Source: Lineus longissimus (taxonomy: Eukaryota > Nemertea > Pilidiophora > Heteronemertea > Lineidae). From it: DNA of 64,000 nucleotides. The notes below the pieces were generated by a model. The model was not told the origin of the DNA. It did no database searches and saw only the letters and a program-made list of their open reading frames with translations. Positions 12,176 through 23,469 of this stretch are shown here, in pieces. Position 1 is the first letter of the stretch. The number at the start of each line of letters is the position of its first letter. A program made the position numbers and the translations under genes. The stretch covers positions 2,048,001 through 2,112,000 of the forward strand of contig NC_088324.1 in assembly GCF_910592395.1 (NCBI RefSeq). Reading direction: 5' to 3'.

Positions 12176-12309
12176 CGCTCTCTGGGAATGGAAAGCAGTA
12201 AAACGAGTAAGCACACCTTACTCTGAATGTGGGAACAGCAAGTGCTTTCCTGGACTTGAAATGTGCCAACGACTCCTCTTGCAATAACAAACAACAGTAA
12301 ATCTATAAA

Positions 12310-13452
12310 ATGAAATGGCCAGGGCCATTGTGCTCACCTCATGTGGAGGAAAGATGGATAAAGAGCATGGTATTGTGTCATGTAGTGTTAGGTTTGATGT
12401 AGGTCCAAGCAATTACAATTTCCCCAAAATGGCCAATTTACAGTACATTCGACCTCTGTGACCTTGAAAAGTAGGTCAAATCAAAGAAGACCCGGGTGAC
12501 ACATTGAATGGTTGTTAGAATTAGATGTACCTATGATATAAAATTGGTGCCAATCGGGCAAGTCATTACTAGGAATAATGGCATTTTGAAGAATTTAGGA
12601 TTTGGCCCCCTCCCTGGAGGCCAAACGGCAAATCAGATCGCACCAAACTTCGGTACCTGAGATCACCTGACCAAGGGGTACATGTGTACTTAATTTGTGA
12701 TCAATAGTCATTGCAGTTAAGAAACGTGCCATAGTTACGGCCTGACGGCGAATATACGCCATTTGACCTCTGTGACCTTGACAAGAAGGTCAAATTAAAA
12801 ACCTGTGTGACATATACTGTATGGTGGTTAGATATACCCATGATATCAAATTGGTGGCAATCGGGCAAGAAGTTAAGGAATAATCACATTTTTAAGGTTT
12901 TTGGATTTTGCCCCCTGGTGGTCAAGTGGTGAATCATATTGGACCAAACTTCGGTCCCTGAGATCACCTGACTAAGGGGTAAATGTGTACCAAATTTGGT
13001 ATCAATAGTCATTGCAGTTTAGAAACGTGCCATCGTTACATCCTAACGGCCAATTTACACCATTTGACCTCTGTGACCTTGAAAAGGAGGTCAAATCAAA
13101 AACCCGGAGGATATATGATGCACCTTTGCTAGAAGTACCTACCATATTTTTTTCAAAATTTCCCGACTACTATTAAGGGAGATATTGCATATTTTCACTT
13201 TTAACGTTTGGCCCCCTGGTGGCCAAACCATGAAATGAATCGGACCGAAACTTGGTCTCCAAGGTATCATTACATAAGGGTACATGTGTACCAAGTTTCA
13301 ACTCAATAGCACAACAGTTACGAAACGTGCCCTGCTAACAGACGACGGACGACGACGGACGACGACGGACGACGACGACGACGACGACGCCGACGGACGA
13401 CGGACGCCACGGTATGGGATAAGCTCACCTCTGCTAAGAGGTGAGCTAAAAA
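12310..13452 (+). repeat. Hairpin-ended interspersed repeat, copy 2 (full length)
   Basis: The 5' end is a small hairpin (AATGGCC AG GGCCATT) followed by GTGCTCACC. Three ~300-bp modules follow, with GCCCCCTGGTGG-type cores near 12605 (variant), 12910 and 13211. Then come a (GACGACG)n tract at 13340-13400 and the terminal hairpin AGCTCACCTCT / AGAGGTGAGCT plus CTAAAA. Each module also carries a TGACCTCTGTGACCTTGAAAA-like block with several AGGTCA half-sites. Copy 1 (1467-1994) and copy 3 (26404-28062) belong to the same family. No coding capacity is present. Confidence 0.8.
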
Positions 13453-13504
13453 GAGAAGAGAAATTAACACAGACTGAATAAAAAAGGGTGACATAGACGG
13501 GGAA

Positions 13505-13669
13505 ATGTACACCACCGGATACAGTCTGTGCTTGACCAGGCATCGGTCAGATGATATCCTGAACAAGGCATCTATGGAAGCAAATCCAGAAAGAGACTTA
13601 ACCTTTGAAGGGCACACTTATTACTCAGTGAAAAGTCAGTCCTGTGGGCTGTTTTCCAATTCAAAATAA
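13505..13669 (+). CDS. Possible 54-residue exon or small ORF, unknown
   Basis: An open frame of 54 codons begins MYTTGYSLCLTRHRSDDIL and ends before TAA at 13667. The composition looks protein-like, unlike the surrounding sequence. It could be a terminal exon of the transposase-like gene upstream, cut off by the repeat at 12310-13452, or chance. I do not recognise it. Confidence 0.25.
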   Translation: MYTTGYSLCLTRHRSDDILNKASMEANPERDLTFEGHTYYSVKSQSCGLFSNSK

Positions 13670-15280
13670 AAGTGTAACCTCTTTAAATTAGTCTCACAGA
13701 CTGAACCATAGTGAGCCGAGAGCTGGGCTTAAAGATGAGCGAGTGGTGTACTACATTTTGAAAATTGTCTATCGTCTACGACATGTGACAGAACAGGATC
13801 TAGTGGACTTAATGATGAGGTACTATCAAATAAGGTGTCCATCAATTGAATCATGAGGGCCTGTTGAGTTATCCTCTTAGGCTATCGTTTTTGTCTTTTT
13901 TTACAGCCAACAGTACAACCATGCACAGCGCAGTGTACAGACAGTACAGGATTGCAAACCAAAAACATGAGCATTGCTGCCTAACGAAACTGCAGTGGAA
14001 TTCATACTACGATGTCATAATGTGACTTTCAAAATAATTTTTTTCACGGCCAATGACCAGACAGGGAGAAAACAAACGTAAATGGCGAGATTTGTTGCAA
14101 AATTGCCAACCACAACAACTCAGGGACCGTAGCCAAAATGGCCGACGGCGAATTCTCCGGTCGCTCGCGCAGTCCATAAACAAGCATCAATTTTACCAAC
14201 TTTGGGTGCAAGCTTGGTCATCAAAGTTACAGAACTGTTAGAAATACATCTAAACAACATAAATATACAGTTAAAAGTGCATAAAAATCCCGTTTCAACC
14301 TCCGGGTGCTACCTTTTTTTCTCCGCCAGACTTCGGGCCCTACCGGTCGTTATTTAGTGCGACCGCCACCAGAGTGTTCATCAAGATCTTTCGCCGTTTT
14401 AATTGCCCGTTTTAGGCAGATTAATCAATTATTACATGCATGCATTATATATCACCGAAATGATAACTGCGTAGGCTATTTGAAACTAAGTTCAGATATT
14501 ATTTTCGATCTTTGAACTGAATTAAGGCGAGTGATTCTTGACACCCGGTCGACAAATCAGGACTTGCAAAATTCACGTGAGATCGCTTGCATCATCGGCA
14601 CGTTTGAAAGCCGAATTTCACAAATTCCACAAATATTTATCACATACTATATGTATCACCACAAAGGTAACTCTCTAGACTATTTGAAACCAAGATCAGA
14701 TACTTATTTTCACAAAAATTCGAAGCTATGCAAGCGATTTTTCAGTGGTAGAGATCGACGGAAACAAATTTCTCGCTCCAAAATGACATGAGACGAGCAC
14801 CAACTTTCGCTAATTTGTGCACAAAATTTCCGCCATATTATAAAAAACTATCGATAAATCTGAATTATATAGACTCTTTGCAGTACCTTCACAAATTTCA
14901 GGTATCAACCGAGTATCAACCGATTGAACATGAGAAAGTTCACTCACCTTCATTGAAGCAGCGACTACCGCCATTTTTAAATGGTGGCATCTCTTCTATC
15001 GATCGGCCAATCAGCAGCACTGCTTGCAAAAAAGTTGAGCCACCGCCAAATTTGAAATCGCCAAAATCACCTGCAGCGCCAACTGGCGGTGAAAACTATA
15101 TTAATTCCATTAAAAGTAAAAAATGAAAAAATATTTAAAAATATTCAGCCATATTTGAAATCAATATTTGCTCTGTGGACCGAGGTAAAAAGGGAAAGAA
15201 ATCTAAACGCGAAATGACCTCATTCTCTTAATATAGGTCGGATCGCGCTGATTTTTCGTTTTTTGAGTTCACCTTGGGCA
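13670..15280. other. Non-coding spacer with diverged tandem segments
   Basis: No supported gene. Two related ~60-bp segments (about 14450-14510 and 14655-14715) share GTAACT/ATAACT and CTATTTGAAAC with AGATCAGATA-type sequence, suggesting an old duplication of about 200 bp. The short open frames here lack any recognisable domain. Confidence 0.4.
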
Positions 15281-15289
15281 ACTCCTAAT

Positions 15290-15452
15290 TTAGCACCGTC
15301 AACGAAGTGGCTAGGCCTTCCCGGTCAGAAATGTCCAATTTTGTCCACAGATGGGTCCCTAGATGGATGGATGGATGGATGGATTGCAGGACGGACACCA
15401 TTTGAACAGCTATTCTACTAGCTCCGCTGACTTTGTCAGCTGAGCTAAAAAA
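15290..15452 (+). repeat. Short hairpin-ended repeat with (GGAT)n
   Basis: A (GGAT)n microsatellite at about 15363-15385 is followed by a GGACGGACACC segment and a terminal hairpin (AGCTCCGCTGAC / GTCAGCTGAGCT, one mismatch) ending in CTAAAA. The 3' architecture is the same as in the longer repeats, with a different hairpin sequence. Confidence 0.5.
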
Positions 15453-15811
15453 CCGCAAAACCATCAGGTTCAAGAGCAATCCGGGCCTAAGGCATTGAAG
15501 GTTGACCGCAGTTTTAGAAAAAATGGGTAACCGGAGGAACAACTGTTGGTTAAACGCTTCAGTTCAAGCTATCATGTCGACTGCAGCCGGAAAAGGATTA
15601 AGGAATGCACCAAATGAGATGTTTACAGATGAAGAAAATCATGGGAAAGCTGTGCTTCCACTCCTTGTAAAATACGGTGGTCACCATGGTGACACAATAC
15701 CCTGGTCAGTAATCGAAAGAACCCTTAGAAAAGTGACAAAACGTTTAGTTCTTGGTGGACAAAATGATGCACAAGAATTCTTCCAGAGATGCCTTGGTTC
15801 TATGATGCATG

Positions 15812-16170
15812 TGTAACAGGTTCAATTTGAACAGTTTGAAGAGTTTATTCCCCCTTTAAGTCTGCTATGACCAATGGTTTAGCTCAGGTTATTTTGGGCC
15901 TTCACGGTCCCTGAGCCTTATGTCATTTTATTGCATGTGCTTTATCAGCTATTATTGTTTGTATAGTTTTCCTCGTCTACTGAGTTTCCCTCCAAATTGA
16001 GTTAGCCTTGGGGTCCCGAACTGTGAACATGCACGTTGTAGACCTGGTCAGATGATTTTAATATAAACATTTCCTCATATTTGATTTCTTCCTTTTCCTC
16101 CATCAACAATGTCACAAGGATTGGAACAGTGAATCTGTGGACCTGATGACTGATTTAATTCAGTATTACA
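15812..16170 (+). repeat. 5' LTR of the deleted element
   Basis: 359 bp, TG...CA ends, matched by the copy at 18821-19179. Confidence 0.9.
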
Positions 16171-16228
16171 TTTGGGGGCTCAGCCGGGATCCCAAGGCTA
16201 ACCCCAGAGTGATGACGAGGATGTCGAT

Positions 16229-16933
16229 GTGATGATTTTGCCACGTGTTGATGATGTTCCTTCTTCTTTTACATCCATCAGATCTGATGCTGCACCTCCT
16301 TCTGATATTGTTCCGTCTACTTTGTCTACCGATTCTACCCCACCATTATCCATTACAGATGTCGTTCCGGTCCAGCCCGCTGTTGTTGAGCCTGCGTCCC
16401 AGTCTTCGGTTGATGTTAGTGCGTCCGAGCATGCTGCTGTTGAGCCTGCGTCCCAGTCTTCGGTTGATGTCAGCGCGTCCCAGCCTGCCGTAGATGCCAG
16501 TTTTCCTATTCCAGATGTGACCGTTCCTCCTCCACTGATAGATGTCGATACGCCGTCAGGAACTGCGCTTGACGAGACTTCGATCGCTGATGGTACTGTC
16601 CCGCCTCCAGTGGAATTTTCAACCGTTGGTCCAGTGGATGAGACGGTCCCTGTAGATGTTCCCCCTGGTGAATCCTCTGCTGAATTCCACACAGCCCAGG
16701 ATGACGAGGAAGAGAGTGCTCCGGAGGACAGCCCTGTTGCAGCCCCGAGGAGATCTAAGAGGGACCATAAACCGCCTGACCGTTTCAAGCCTTATCAGAT
16801 GTATCAGCAACAGCCGCGCGCGCCGCCTGAGCCTTGGCGATCCAAGGTTGATTATTTTATGTCGCTTGCAAGCAAGCCTGAGTTTGCGCAAAATCCCGCT
16901 ATTCTTGACAAAGTTCTGTCTTTAACCCAATAG
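16229..16933 (+). pseudogene. C-terminal tail of a Gypsy-type pol
   Basis: This Pro/Ser/Val-rich frame contains a duplicated block, VEPASQSSVDVSAS, and ends with RRSKRDHKPPDRFKPYQM. That basic, Pro-rich motif is typical of the extreme C-terminus of Ty3/Gypsy pol polyproteins, downstream of integrase. No enzymatic domain remains. The last codons and the TAG are contributed by the left TIR of the piggyBac-like insert at 16926; before that insertion the frame would have ended a few codons beyond the TTAA site. Confidence 0.6.
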
Positions 16934-17230
16934 AGCCACTGCCGCCCTGAACCGCCTTGCTACGAGCCGCCACGTCCGCCCTGAACCGCCATATCGACGA
17001 TGTCCTTTAAAACCACTGGAAAACCCCACTTGGGAATCTCCGGCTATGTCATCATATTCATATCATCAAGGGAATGCCCTTAGGTATCCAAATATGGAAT
17101 AATATATGCGCGTTCCTATTCTAGGTTTCGCGGAATCACATGGGGAATCCCCAAATTGCGAGGCGGGCTCCTCCTTCTGTTTTTGTGTAACAACACTGAT
17201 ATTGCATGTATTGATTGAGAGTTCTCTGAA

Positions 17231-17350
17231 ATGGCCAAGAATTTGCGTCGTTTGGAGGAAATACTGAATGAATTTGATGATTCAGGAGATGATTCAGGAC
17301 CCCTCGATGATGGAGAGTCGGACATCGATGTCCACATCACAGTAGAATCG
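17231..17350 (+). CDS. Retained first exon of a piggyBac-type transposase (inferred)
   Basis: Forty codons begin MAKNLRRLEEILNEFDDSG and end exactly at a GTGAGA donor in phase 0. An acidic, Asp/Ser-rich N-terminus is usual for piggyBac transposases, and the location inside TTAA-flanked TIRs supports this. The catalytic exons are deleted. Confidence 0.45.
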
Positions 17351-17593
17351 GTGAGATTTGCATCACAATAATCAGCTGAATTCATTGTTTGCATTACCAT
17401 GGCGCCAATGTAAACAATAACAGATGCACGTGTGATCGAGGTATGGTTTGGGAGATGTTTTATGCCTCGGGTGTTCATTCAAAGCATCTATCAGCTATGT
17501 TTCCTCTTATTTTATTCAGGTCACAAGGTAACACTGACAACAGTTACACATTTATGCAGTTTGAATGTGGCTGAAAAGAGGATTTTTCATCAA

Positions 17594-17620
17594 AGGTCAA
17601 AAGGTCAAGGTCAAAGGTCA
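17594..17620 (+). promoter_or_regulatory. Four AGGTCA nuclear-receptor half-sites in tandem
   Basis: AGGTCA occurs at 17594-17599, 17602-17607, 17608-17613 and 17615-17620, giving DR2, DR0 and DR1 spacings. Nuclear receptors bind such direct repeats. The cluster lies within the piggyBac-like element. Confidence 0.4.
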
Positions 17621-18820
17621 CGAAAAAATGACCCCCCCACCAAAATGTTTGAAAATCTTAATTCTTTAGTTCATGACCTTTCATATAAATATAACTTGTA
17701 ATATATGGTTTTGAAGTCGAACAATACATAAAAATCATTTTAAAAATTCATGTCTGAATTTGTGAAACCCTTAAAAAAATAGGTGGTTATAGATGGAAAG
17801 TGCAAAAAAAATAGGTGGCTCTATTGGGTTAATGAAGGATTGAATGATAGTTGGTTTTCAATTTTGCTGTAGACTCGTGATTATTTTCTGGTTTGAAATA
17901 TATATAACATTTTGACTGAATGTTGGCTGGTTTTGGCAGGCCATGTCAATCAATATATTGTTTTCTACTTGAGTGTGTGTTTTCTTCTTTTGTTTCGATA
18001 TTTCGTGGAGATTTATATCAAGTAATTCTTGGTATTGATATTTTGTACTGTATGATTAGAGTCTGTATAGATTCCATAGATAACTCATCAGTACTTATTC
18101 TGTTGCATCTCTACTCATATCAGTTATTCAAGGTTTTGTTTGACAGTTTATCAATGTAAATCCCTTTTGGACTAAGGGTTTTTGGTCAAACAGTTACTAA
18201 TTAATACCTTCCAGATGTTTTGTAAGTCTTTTCCCTACAATTTTCCTTTTTTTCCCAATCTTGTATCATCTTATTGATTGTTGTTTTGTGGTGTGATGGT
18301 AAGATTGAGGAGGTCATTACCCCTTCTCTTCTATTATATCTTCTTGCAATGATCTTCAGTAAATCAAACAATACTACAATAGTTCTTCACAGTACCGTAT
18401 TCTGATAATGATTCTAAACTTATATATTTCAGTATCTTGTCTATTCGCCTTAATCTCGTTCTGATTCGTGCGATACAATTATTTTTTCAGTGTGAACTCT
18501 AGAAGTTTACTGTTAATTTGTAAATACAATAATAATTCCATTTCTTGTAGCTCTTTACCTTATGGTGTTTTTCAGTTTTCAGGATGCTGGATTGAAATTT
18601 TCACTTTTCAGTCTTTGTCTTTAATGATTCTGAATTCTGCTCTTTGATGGTTCCATTCTTCCCTTCTTATTGTTTGAAGGTTTTGGTTTCGCATCTTTCT
18701 CAACTCGGTTTCGTTTGGAGTTTCACCAGGTATTTTGGGTTACATGTTTTGTATATATGGTGTACATTTCTTTTTATCTTTGGTAAATGTCAGGAGCCAT
18801 TTTCTCTTGACAGGGGAATG

Positions 18821-19179
18821 TGTAACAGGTTCAATTTGAACAGTTTGAAGAGTTTATTCCCCCTTTAAGTCTGCTATGACCAATGACTTAGCTCAGGTTA
18901 TTTTGGGCCTTCACGGTCCCTGAGCCTTATGTCATTTCATTGCATGTGCTTTATCAGCTATTATTGTTTGTATAGTTTTCCTGATCTACTGAGTTTCCCT
19001 CCAAATTGAGTTAGCCTACGGATCCCGAACTGTGAACATGCATGTTGTAGACCTGGTCAGATGATTTTAATATAAACATTTCCTCATATTTGATTTCTTC
19101 CTTTTCCTCCATCAACAATGTCACAAGGATTGGAACAGTGAATCTGTGGACCTGATGACTGATTTAATTCAGTATTACA
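18821..19179 (+). repeat. 3' LTR of the deleted element
   Basis: 359 bp, same ends as the 5' LTR. It is preceded by GACAGGGGAATG, a short polypurine tract. Confidence 0.9.
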
Positions 19180-19680
19180 CATGCATTGCAAATAAACAAC
19201 TTTCCCATAAGTCAAACAATCCGATGTCACGAATGCGGCAGAGCAGTAGAGCCAGTGAATACTGAATCCACAGAGCTGATTGTCAACGTGTCCAAGGCCA
19301 GAGTGACATATCTACAGGATGTAATAGATAATTACATCAGAAAAGAACCGTTGCCCGATTGTAAGTGCCCCTGTAATGGAGGTATTATGCACAGGGAAAC
19401 TGCAATACGTCGCCCACCAAGTGTTCTTGTTTTTGTGATTTCACGAAATCAAGGTGAAGCGGGAGGCAAGTTGAAATCCCGTGTTGAACCTGCAGATGCG
19501 TTGACTATGAAACACCTGCAGCGAATATCATCCTTTTCGCTGCGGTCCATAATTGTCTATCGTGGCGTGAGTGCCCACGTCGGCCACTACGTCACTCATG
19601 TAAAGGAAGAAGATGGAACGTGGGTACGCTGCGATGATGATAGCATTGATGTTATTCCGAAAGACAAACAGTGTAGATAG

Positions 19681-20577
19681 AAATGATGCATCCATTGAAT
19701 TATAAGGCCGTTCCTGCAATATCAAGATATATCCTTTCCTAGATGCCATGCAAGGCCCCATTTGAATTTGCGCTTATGGAATGGAAGGAATGATGAAGCA
19801 ATGAATAAGTTCTTTCCAGCAAAGATAATTTAGGGCCCATCAGGTCCTTGGGGCTTTAATAGAGTCTGTCGTGAAAGGACTTAAATCCCACTTAAATATG
19901 GAGATGCTGAATTAACGCCAGGGTCAACATTTTGTTTTTAATCAATTGACCCCGGTGTATTATGAAATATGATTCTATTGATACCATGCTCTTGGCCCTG
20001 GCTTTGTTTAAAGGGAATATAATACCATGAGGTTTAGAATGCCTTTACCCTAAACGTGTGATAACTGTATATGGGGTTAAAGAAATAGTCCGGAATGTAT
20101 AGATGCAAATGTAAATGCCATAAAAGAATTGTTTGTTGACCATTGTTATCATTATCTTGTAGTTTGCCTCTATTAGTGCTGACAATGTTGAAAAACGTCA
20201 TAATTGAAATGTTTATAATATTATTAGTATTACCAGTATTGTGTTCTTCTTGGCGTATATGCCATGTAAGCTTATATTTGGTTGGGAATGTGGTGAAAGA
20301 AATTGCGGGGATTATTTCAACAACTGCCGTTTATGGTACATGTACGGTGTATAATCGTGCATGTACCGTAGTACTATTACAAATCTCACATCTAGATGTG
20401 GTATGTCAATCATTTAGGAGTGAAGGTTGGATTTTTATGATCGCTAAACAAGTACTTCGTAAAAGATCACGACGACAGAATATTTAACAAAGTGACTGCA
20501 ACATGATTCGAACCGGTTCGCTGCTGGAATTTCTTGATCATCTTCAATCAGTCAGCGTGATCATGTTGCCCTTACAT
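19681..20577. other. Spacer without a supported gene
   Basis: AT-rich sequence. A 114-codon open frame at 20143-20487 is hydrophobic and shows no domain or start context that I trust. Confidence 0.3.
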
Positions 20578-20874
20578 ATAGGCTGGTATGCACCAGATTG
20601 GATTAAAATTTGGCTTAAGCCTAGATTTACTAATCGTGGATTAAGCCTAGATAAAATCATCTGAACTTGAACCTGCACCACCCTAGTTAAACCAGAGATT
20701 AAGTGATCCATGGTTTATTCATTGTTGAAGCGATGTCATAACATTAATGGCTATCACTGTCGGGTTAGGTAACACGCTGAGGACACGATCCCATTGTAAT
20801 GAGCTCTGGCGTTATGGTGCGACTAGTATAGTGGTGTATACATCGTCATATGGTGAAGTGTACAGTACTGCAGC

Positions 20875-21997
20875 ATGTCAGGAAAAAGAAACAAGAACTT
20901 TATGGATGTAGAAAAGGCCATCCTACTGGACCTAGTTGATCAAAAGGAACATGTGTTGGAGGATAAGCGCAATAGCAGCGGTATTAACGCCAGGAAAGAT
21001 CGGTGTTTGGCCGAAATAACGAAAGAGTTCAACGCAGAGAAAGGCGTCCATCAATGCGACTGTAAACAGCTGAAACTGCAATGGAAAAATTCAAAGATAA
21101 AAGCCAAAAAGGAGATTGCCTCTGAAAAACGTCAGGTGAAGAAAACGGGCAGCGGCACCCCAGGAAAAGAAACATCGCAAATAACTCAGCGTATTGCTTC
21201 AATGATCCCGGGCCAGATCAATTCGTTGGATAATCCATTCGATGATGATGCCACGACTGATGATGGCCTCATGCAGATGTCGGATGACGATGCAAATGAG
21301 TCAGACATGTCGAATGACGACGATGATGCAAGATCTTACATATTTGAGGGTAGATATGAATACGTTTAGCACTTCACTCTGTTTTTATCCTTACATTCAT
21401 TTTATTTCCAGGTTACAAATGTTCCAGTTTTGATCGAAAAGTTGCAAATGTCTTGTTATTGACAAAACAAAACAAAAACAGTTTATGATGGTTATAAGCG
21501 TGGAACTGGAATGGGCAATTCACCCTAGTATGACAACAACACACATGTAGCTACAACAGTTCATTCTTTTTCAAGGTAAACATGGCAGATCAAGTGACGA
21601 AGGTCACTCAAAGAAATCTCGGTCATCAAACAACGAAGGCCACTTGAAGAAACCCAGCTGTTCAGCAAGCAGGGCAAATGACGAAAAACAACAGCCACTC
21701 TTCTTCCCAAGGGCAACCATGGCATCAAAGTCAACAGCATCTGCAAAAGGAAAGGCACCTCATCAAAAGAATGAACAGCAGAGTTCAGGAAAACAAGTTC
21801 CCGCAGGAGAGGCTCGTGGTGAGATCCTTACCATGTCCCAGAAGAAACATGACCTGGAGATAAAGTTGATTAACCTCCAAATAGAGCAGTCCAAGGAAGA
21901 ACACCAGCTGAAGATGCAGGTTTTGCACCAGCAACTTTCTTTACTTAATGGAGGTACACATCCCCCAGTGCCGATAGCATCCCTGAACCAGACCTGA
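20875..21997 (+). CDS. Harbinger Myb-like DNA-binding protein, two exons
   Basis: Exon 1 is 20875-21349 (donor GTAGAT) and exon 2 is 21576-21997 (acceptor TTTTTCAAG). The phases fit and give 298 residues. The N-terminal ~85 residues (FMDVEKAILLDLVDQ...QCDCKQLKLQWKNSKIKAKK) form a Myb/SANT-like trihelix. A long acidic linker follows, and the C-terminus is a coiled coil (KKHDLEIKLINLQIEQSKEE). In this superfamily the protein binds the transposon ends and carries the transposase to the nucleus. The frame is intact, unlike that of its partner. Confidence 0.8.
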
Positions 21998-22046
21998 TTG
22001 ATCTAAGCATTAGCAAAATATGTACTAGCCTTTAAAATGTAAGACG

Positions 22047-22676
22047 CTATTGGATGGCACTCGAGTTCCATTCTACAATAAAAGGGTACAGTTTTCGAAA
22101 ATCCTCGAATCGTGTGTCGATCCAGGCCAGCGTGCAACGATATTGTAGAATTGCAAATTTAGAACCACCTCTTGCGATTTCTGTACAGTTCTGCATCATC
22201 ACCACCGGGACAGGAAATTCGAACATGTGACCCATCAATCGACCCAATGATTCCAGGGAACTCAGCAATATCACAGACAGCTGATGTGTAACACGTTGTT
22301 GATCGCCTTCAGGAAATTTAATGAAATGTTTCCTCTGGCGAGCAATTGCTTGGTACACCTGTTTCACTATGCGGCTGACTGTAGTCTGGTGAACACCTGC
22401 AAGATCTCCATCGGTCATCTGGAAATTACCGGTGGCGTAAAATCGCAGAGTGAGTAAAAACCGGTTAATTGGTGATACAGCAGCATTCCTGGTAGAGTTG
22501 GGCGCAATATCTTCCTCTATCCAACCCAAAATTATTAAAACGTTCTCCTTGGTGAAGCGATATCTCTTGTGGAATTCACCATCTCTAAATTCCTCCATCG
22601 GATTGCTCCTATCTCGAATCAACCGTTCAGGCAATTCAAAATGGTTGACTTGTTCAAGAGCGTCAATCCAGTCCAT
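22047..22676 (-). pseudogene. HARBI1-type DDE transposase, frameshifted and truncated
   Basis: The N-terminal part is open (YRFTKENVLIILGWIEEDI, then the HTH-like GDLAGVHQTTVSRIV). The frame then shifts near 22300. In the other frame [15 protein letters not shown] (first catalytic Asp) and then WPGSTHDSRIFEN (second Asp) can be read, with a stop and a small deletion between them. The third acidic residue and the C-terminus are absent. In active elements this enzyme cuts and rejoins the ends; this copy cannot. Confidence 0.8.
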
Positions 22677-22876
22677 CTTTTCAGTTCAGCCACTTCTTCA
22701 AAAATGACTTAATCTAAAATTAAACCTGCCCCTCGGTAGGTTTAAAATAATCTTTGGTTTAAACCCTGGATAACAGTTAATCTTTGTTGGTGCATACGAA
22801 TTATTTTTTTAAACCATACTTAAGCCTAGTTTAAGCCTAATCTGAGGTTCATCCTAGCTGGTGCATACCAGCCATA

Positions 22877-23469
22877 ATGATCCAAAATGATAAGTCTTGA
22901 ATTTTATATTCGCCCAGTGGGTGTAGTAAAAGGATTCCGGTTAGAAACAAAAGTCGCCTAATGCAATTTCATAGGTCGACAGTTAGTAGTACCCAAATAT
23001 AGCTTTGGATAGTTTTGGTTGCATGAAATAATCGTGAACGAACCGTCACTTTCGAGCTTGCCACAAGTCGTGGAAATGAGCAAGTGAATTTTTGGCCGAT
23101 TATCACCCGTTGAAGTTACACAAAAATAAACGTATCGAAAGACATGTTGAAAGATCAGAAAATCGAAAAATCAAAATATGCCAAAATAAAAATGGTGAAA
23201 GTTAAATTTTTCACTTTTTGTGATTCTTACAATGAAGCCACCCGAAGATGTTAGCCGCTTTGTACATTCGTTTCATTCTAAAGGCGTTTATTCATGCATT
23301 TTGTTAGCAGCACTAAGTACTTATGTCGTATGATATCTTGGGGCAGTCATGTTACATTTTTGTTTAATGACAAATTAATGGACAGGCAAGATGTTCAATA
23401 AAACCGTTACAGGGGAACAATTTACAGTTGGAAATGTTACGTGTATAGAACAGAGTATTGTTAATAAGC
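22877..23469. other. Spacer without a supported gene
   Basis: AT-rich, no domain or repeat recognised. Confidence 0.3.

Larger units (their letters stand above)
16922..17832 (+). mobile_element. piggyBac-like non-autonomous element
   Basis: Perfect 14-bp TIRs, CCCAATAGAGCCAC at 16926-16939 and its complement at 17815-17828, are flanked on both sides by TTAA (16922-16925, 17829-17832), the hallmark of piggyBac insertion. The 903-bp body keeps an exon-like acidic ORF at 17231-17350 but no transposase catalytic domain. It sits inside the LTR element, so it is the youngest of three nested layers. Confidence 0.9.
15808..19183 (+). mobile_element. Deleted LTR retrotransposon with CATG target duplication
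   Basis: Two 359-bp LTRs (15812-16170 and 18821-19179), both TGTAACAGG...TATTACA, differ at about nine positions by eye (about 97.5% identical). A CATG duplication flanks the element at 15808-15811 and 19180-19183. Just inside the 5' LTR, 16173-16190 reads TGGGGGCTCAGCCGGGAT, a primer-binding site close to that for tRNA-Pro. The interior keeps only the C-terminal tail of pol, and gag, protease, RT and integrase are gone. It must have been mobilised in trans or deleted after insertion. Confidence 0.9.
15523..19680 (+). pseudogene. Compact ubiquitin-specific protease gene split by an LTR element
   Basis: Part 1 (15523-15811) starts MGNRRNNCWLNASVQAI, the USP Cys box with Cys8 as nucleophile, and carries GGQNDAQEFF, the QDAxEF box. 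Part 2 (19184-19680) has a CHECG / CKCPC zinc ribbon, GHYVTHV (catalytic His) and WVRCDDDSI (Asp). Removing the LTR element and one copy of the CATG target duplication restores one uninterrupted frame of 261 residues with all catalytic boxes. The ancestral gene was therefore an intronless deubiquitinase (C19 family). It is unusually short and lacks the canonical GLxNxGNTCY context, so it may itself have belonged to a mobile element. In this allele it should be non-functional unless the insert is spliced out. Confidence 0.8.
20578..22876. mobile_element. PIF/Harbinger transposon, internally decayed
   Basis: Perfect 16-bp TIRs, GGCTGGTATGCACCAG at 20581-20596 and its complement at 22858-22873, are flanked by a 3-bp ATA duplication. 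Subterminal TTAAGCCTAG-type motifs recur at both ends and may be transposase-binding sites. The 2,293-bp element holds the two divergent genes typical of the superfamily: a Myb-like protein (+) and a DDE transposase (-). The transposase is frameshifted and truncated. Confidence 0.92.

Noticed and set aside
13298-13617. Arg/Ser-rich minus-strand ORFs
   Set aside because: They arise from the (GACGACG)n microsatellite.
16198-16788. Minus-strand Ser/Gly-rich ORF of 196 codons
   Set aside because: It is the complement of the pol tail, whose plus-strand frame ends in a recognisable Gypsy C-terminal motif.
17116-17478. Minus-strand ORF inside the piggyBac-like element
   Set aside because: The plus strand has an ATG and a consensus donor at this place; the minus frame shows no domain.
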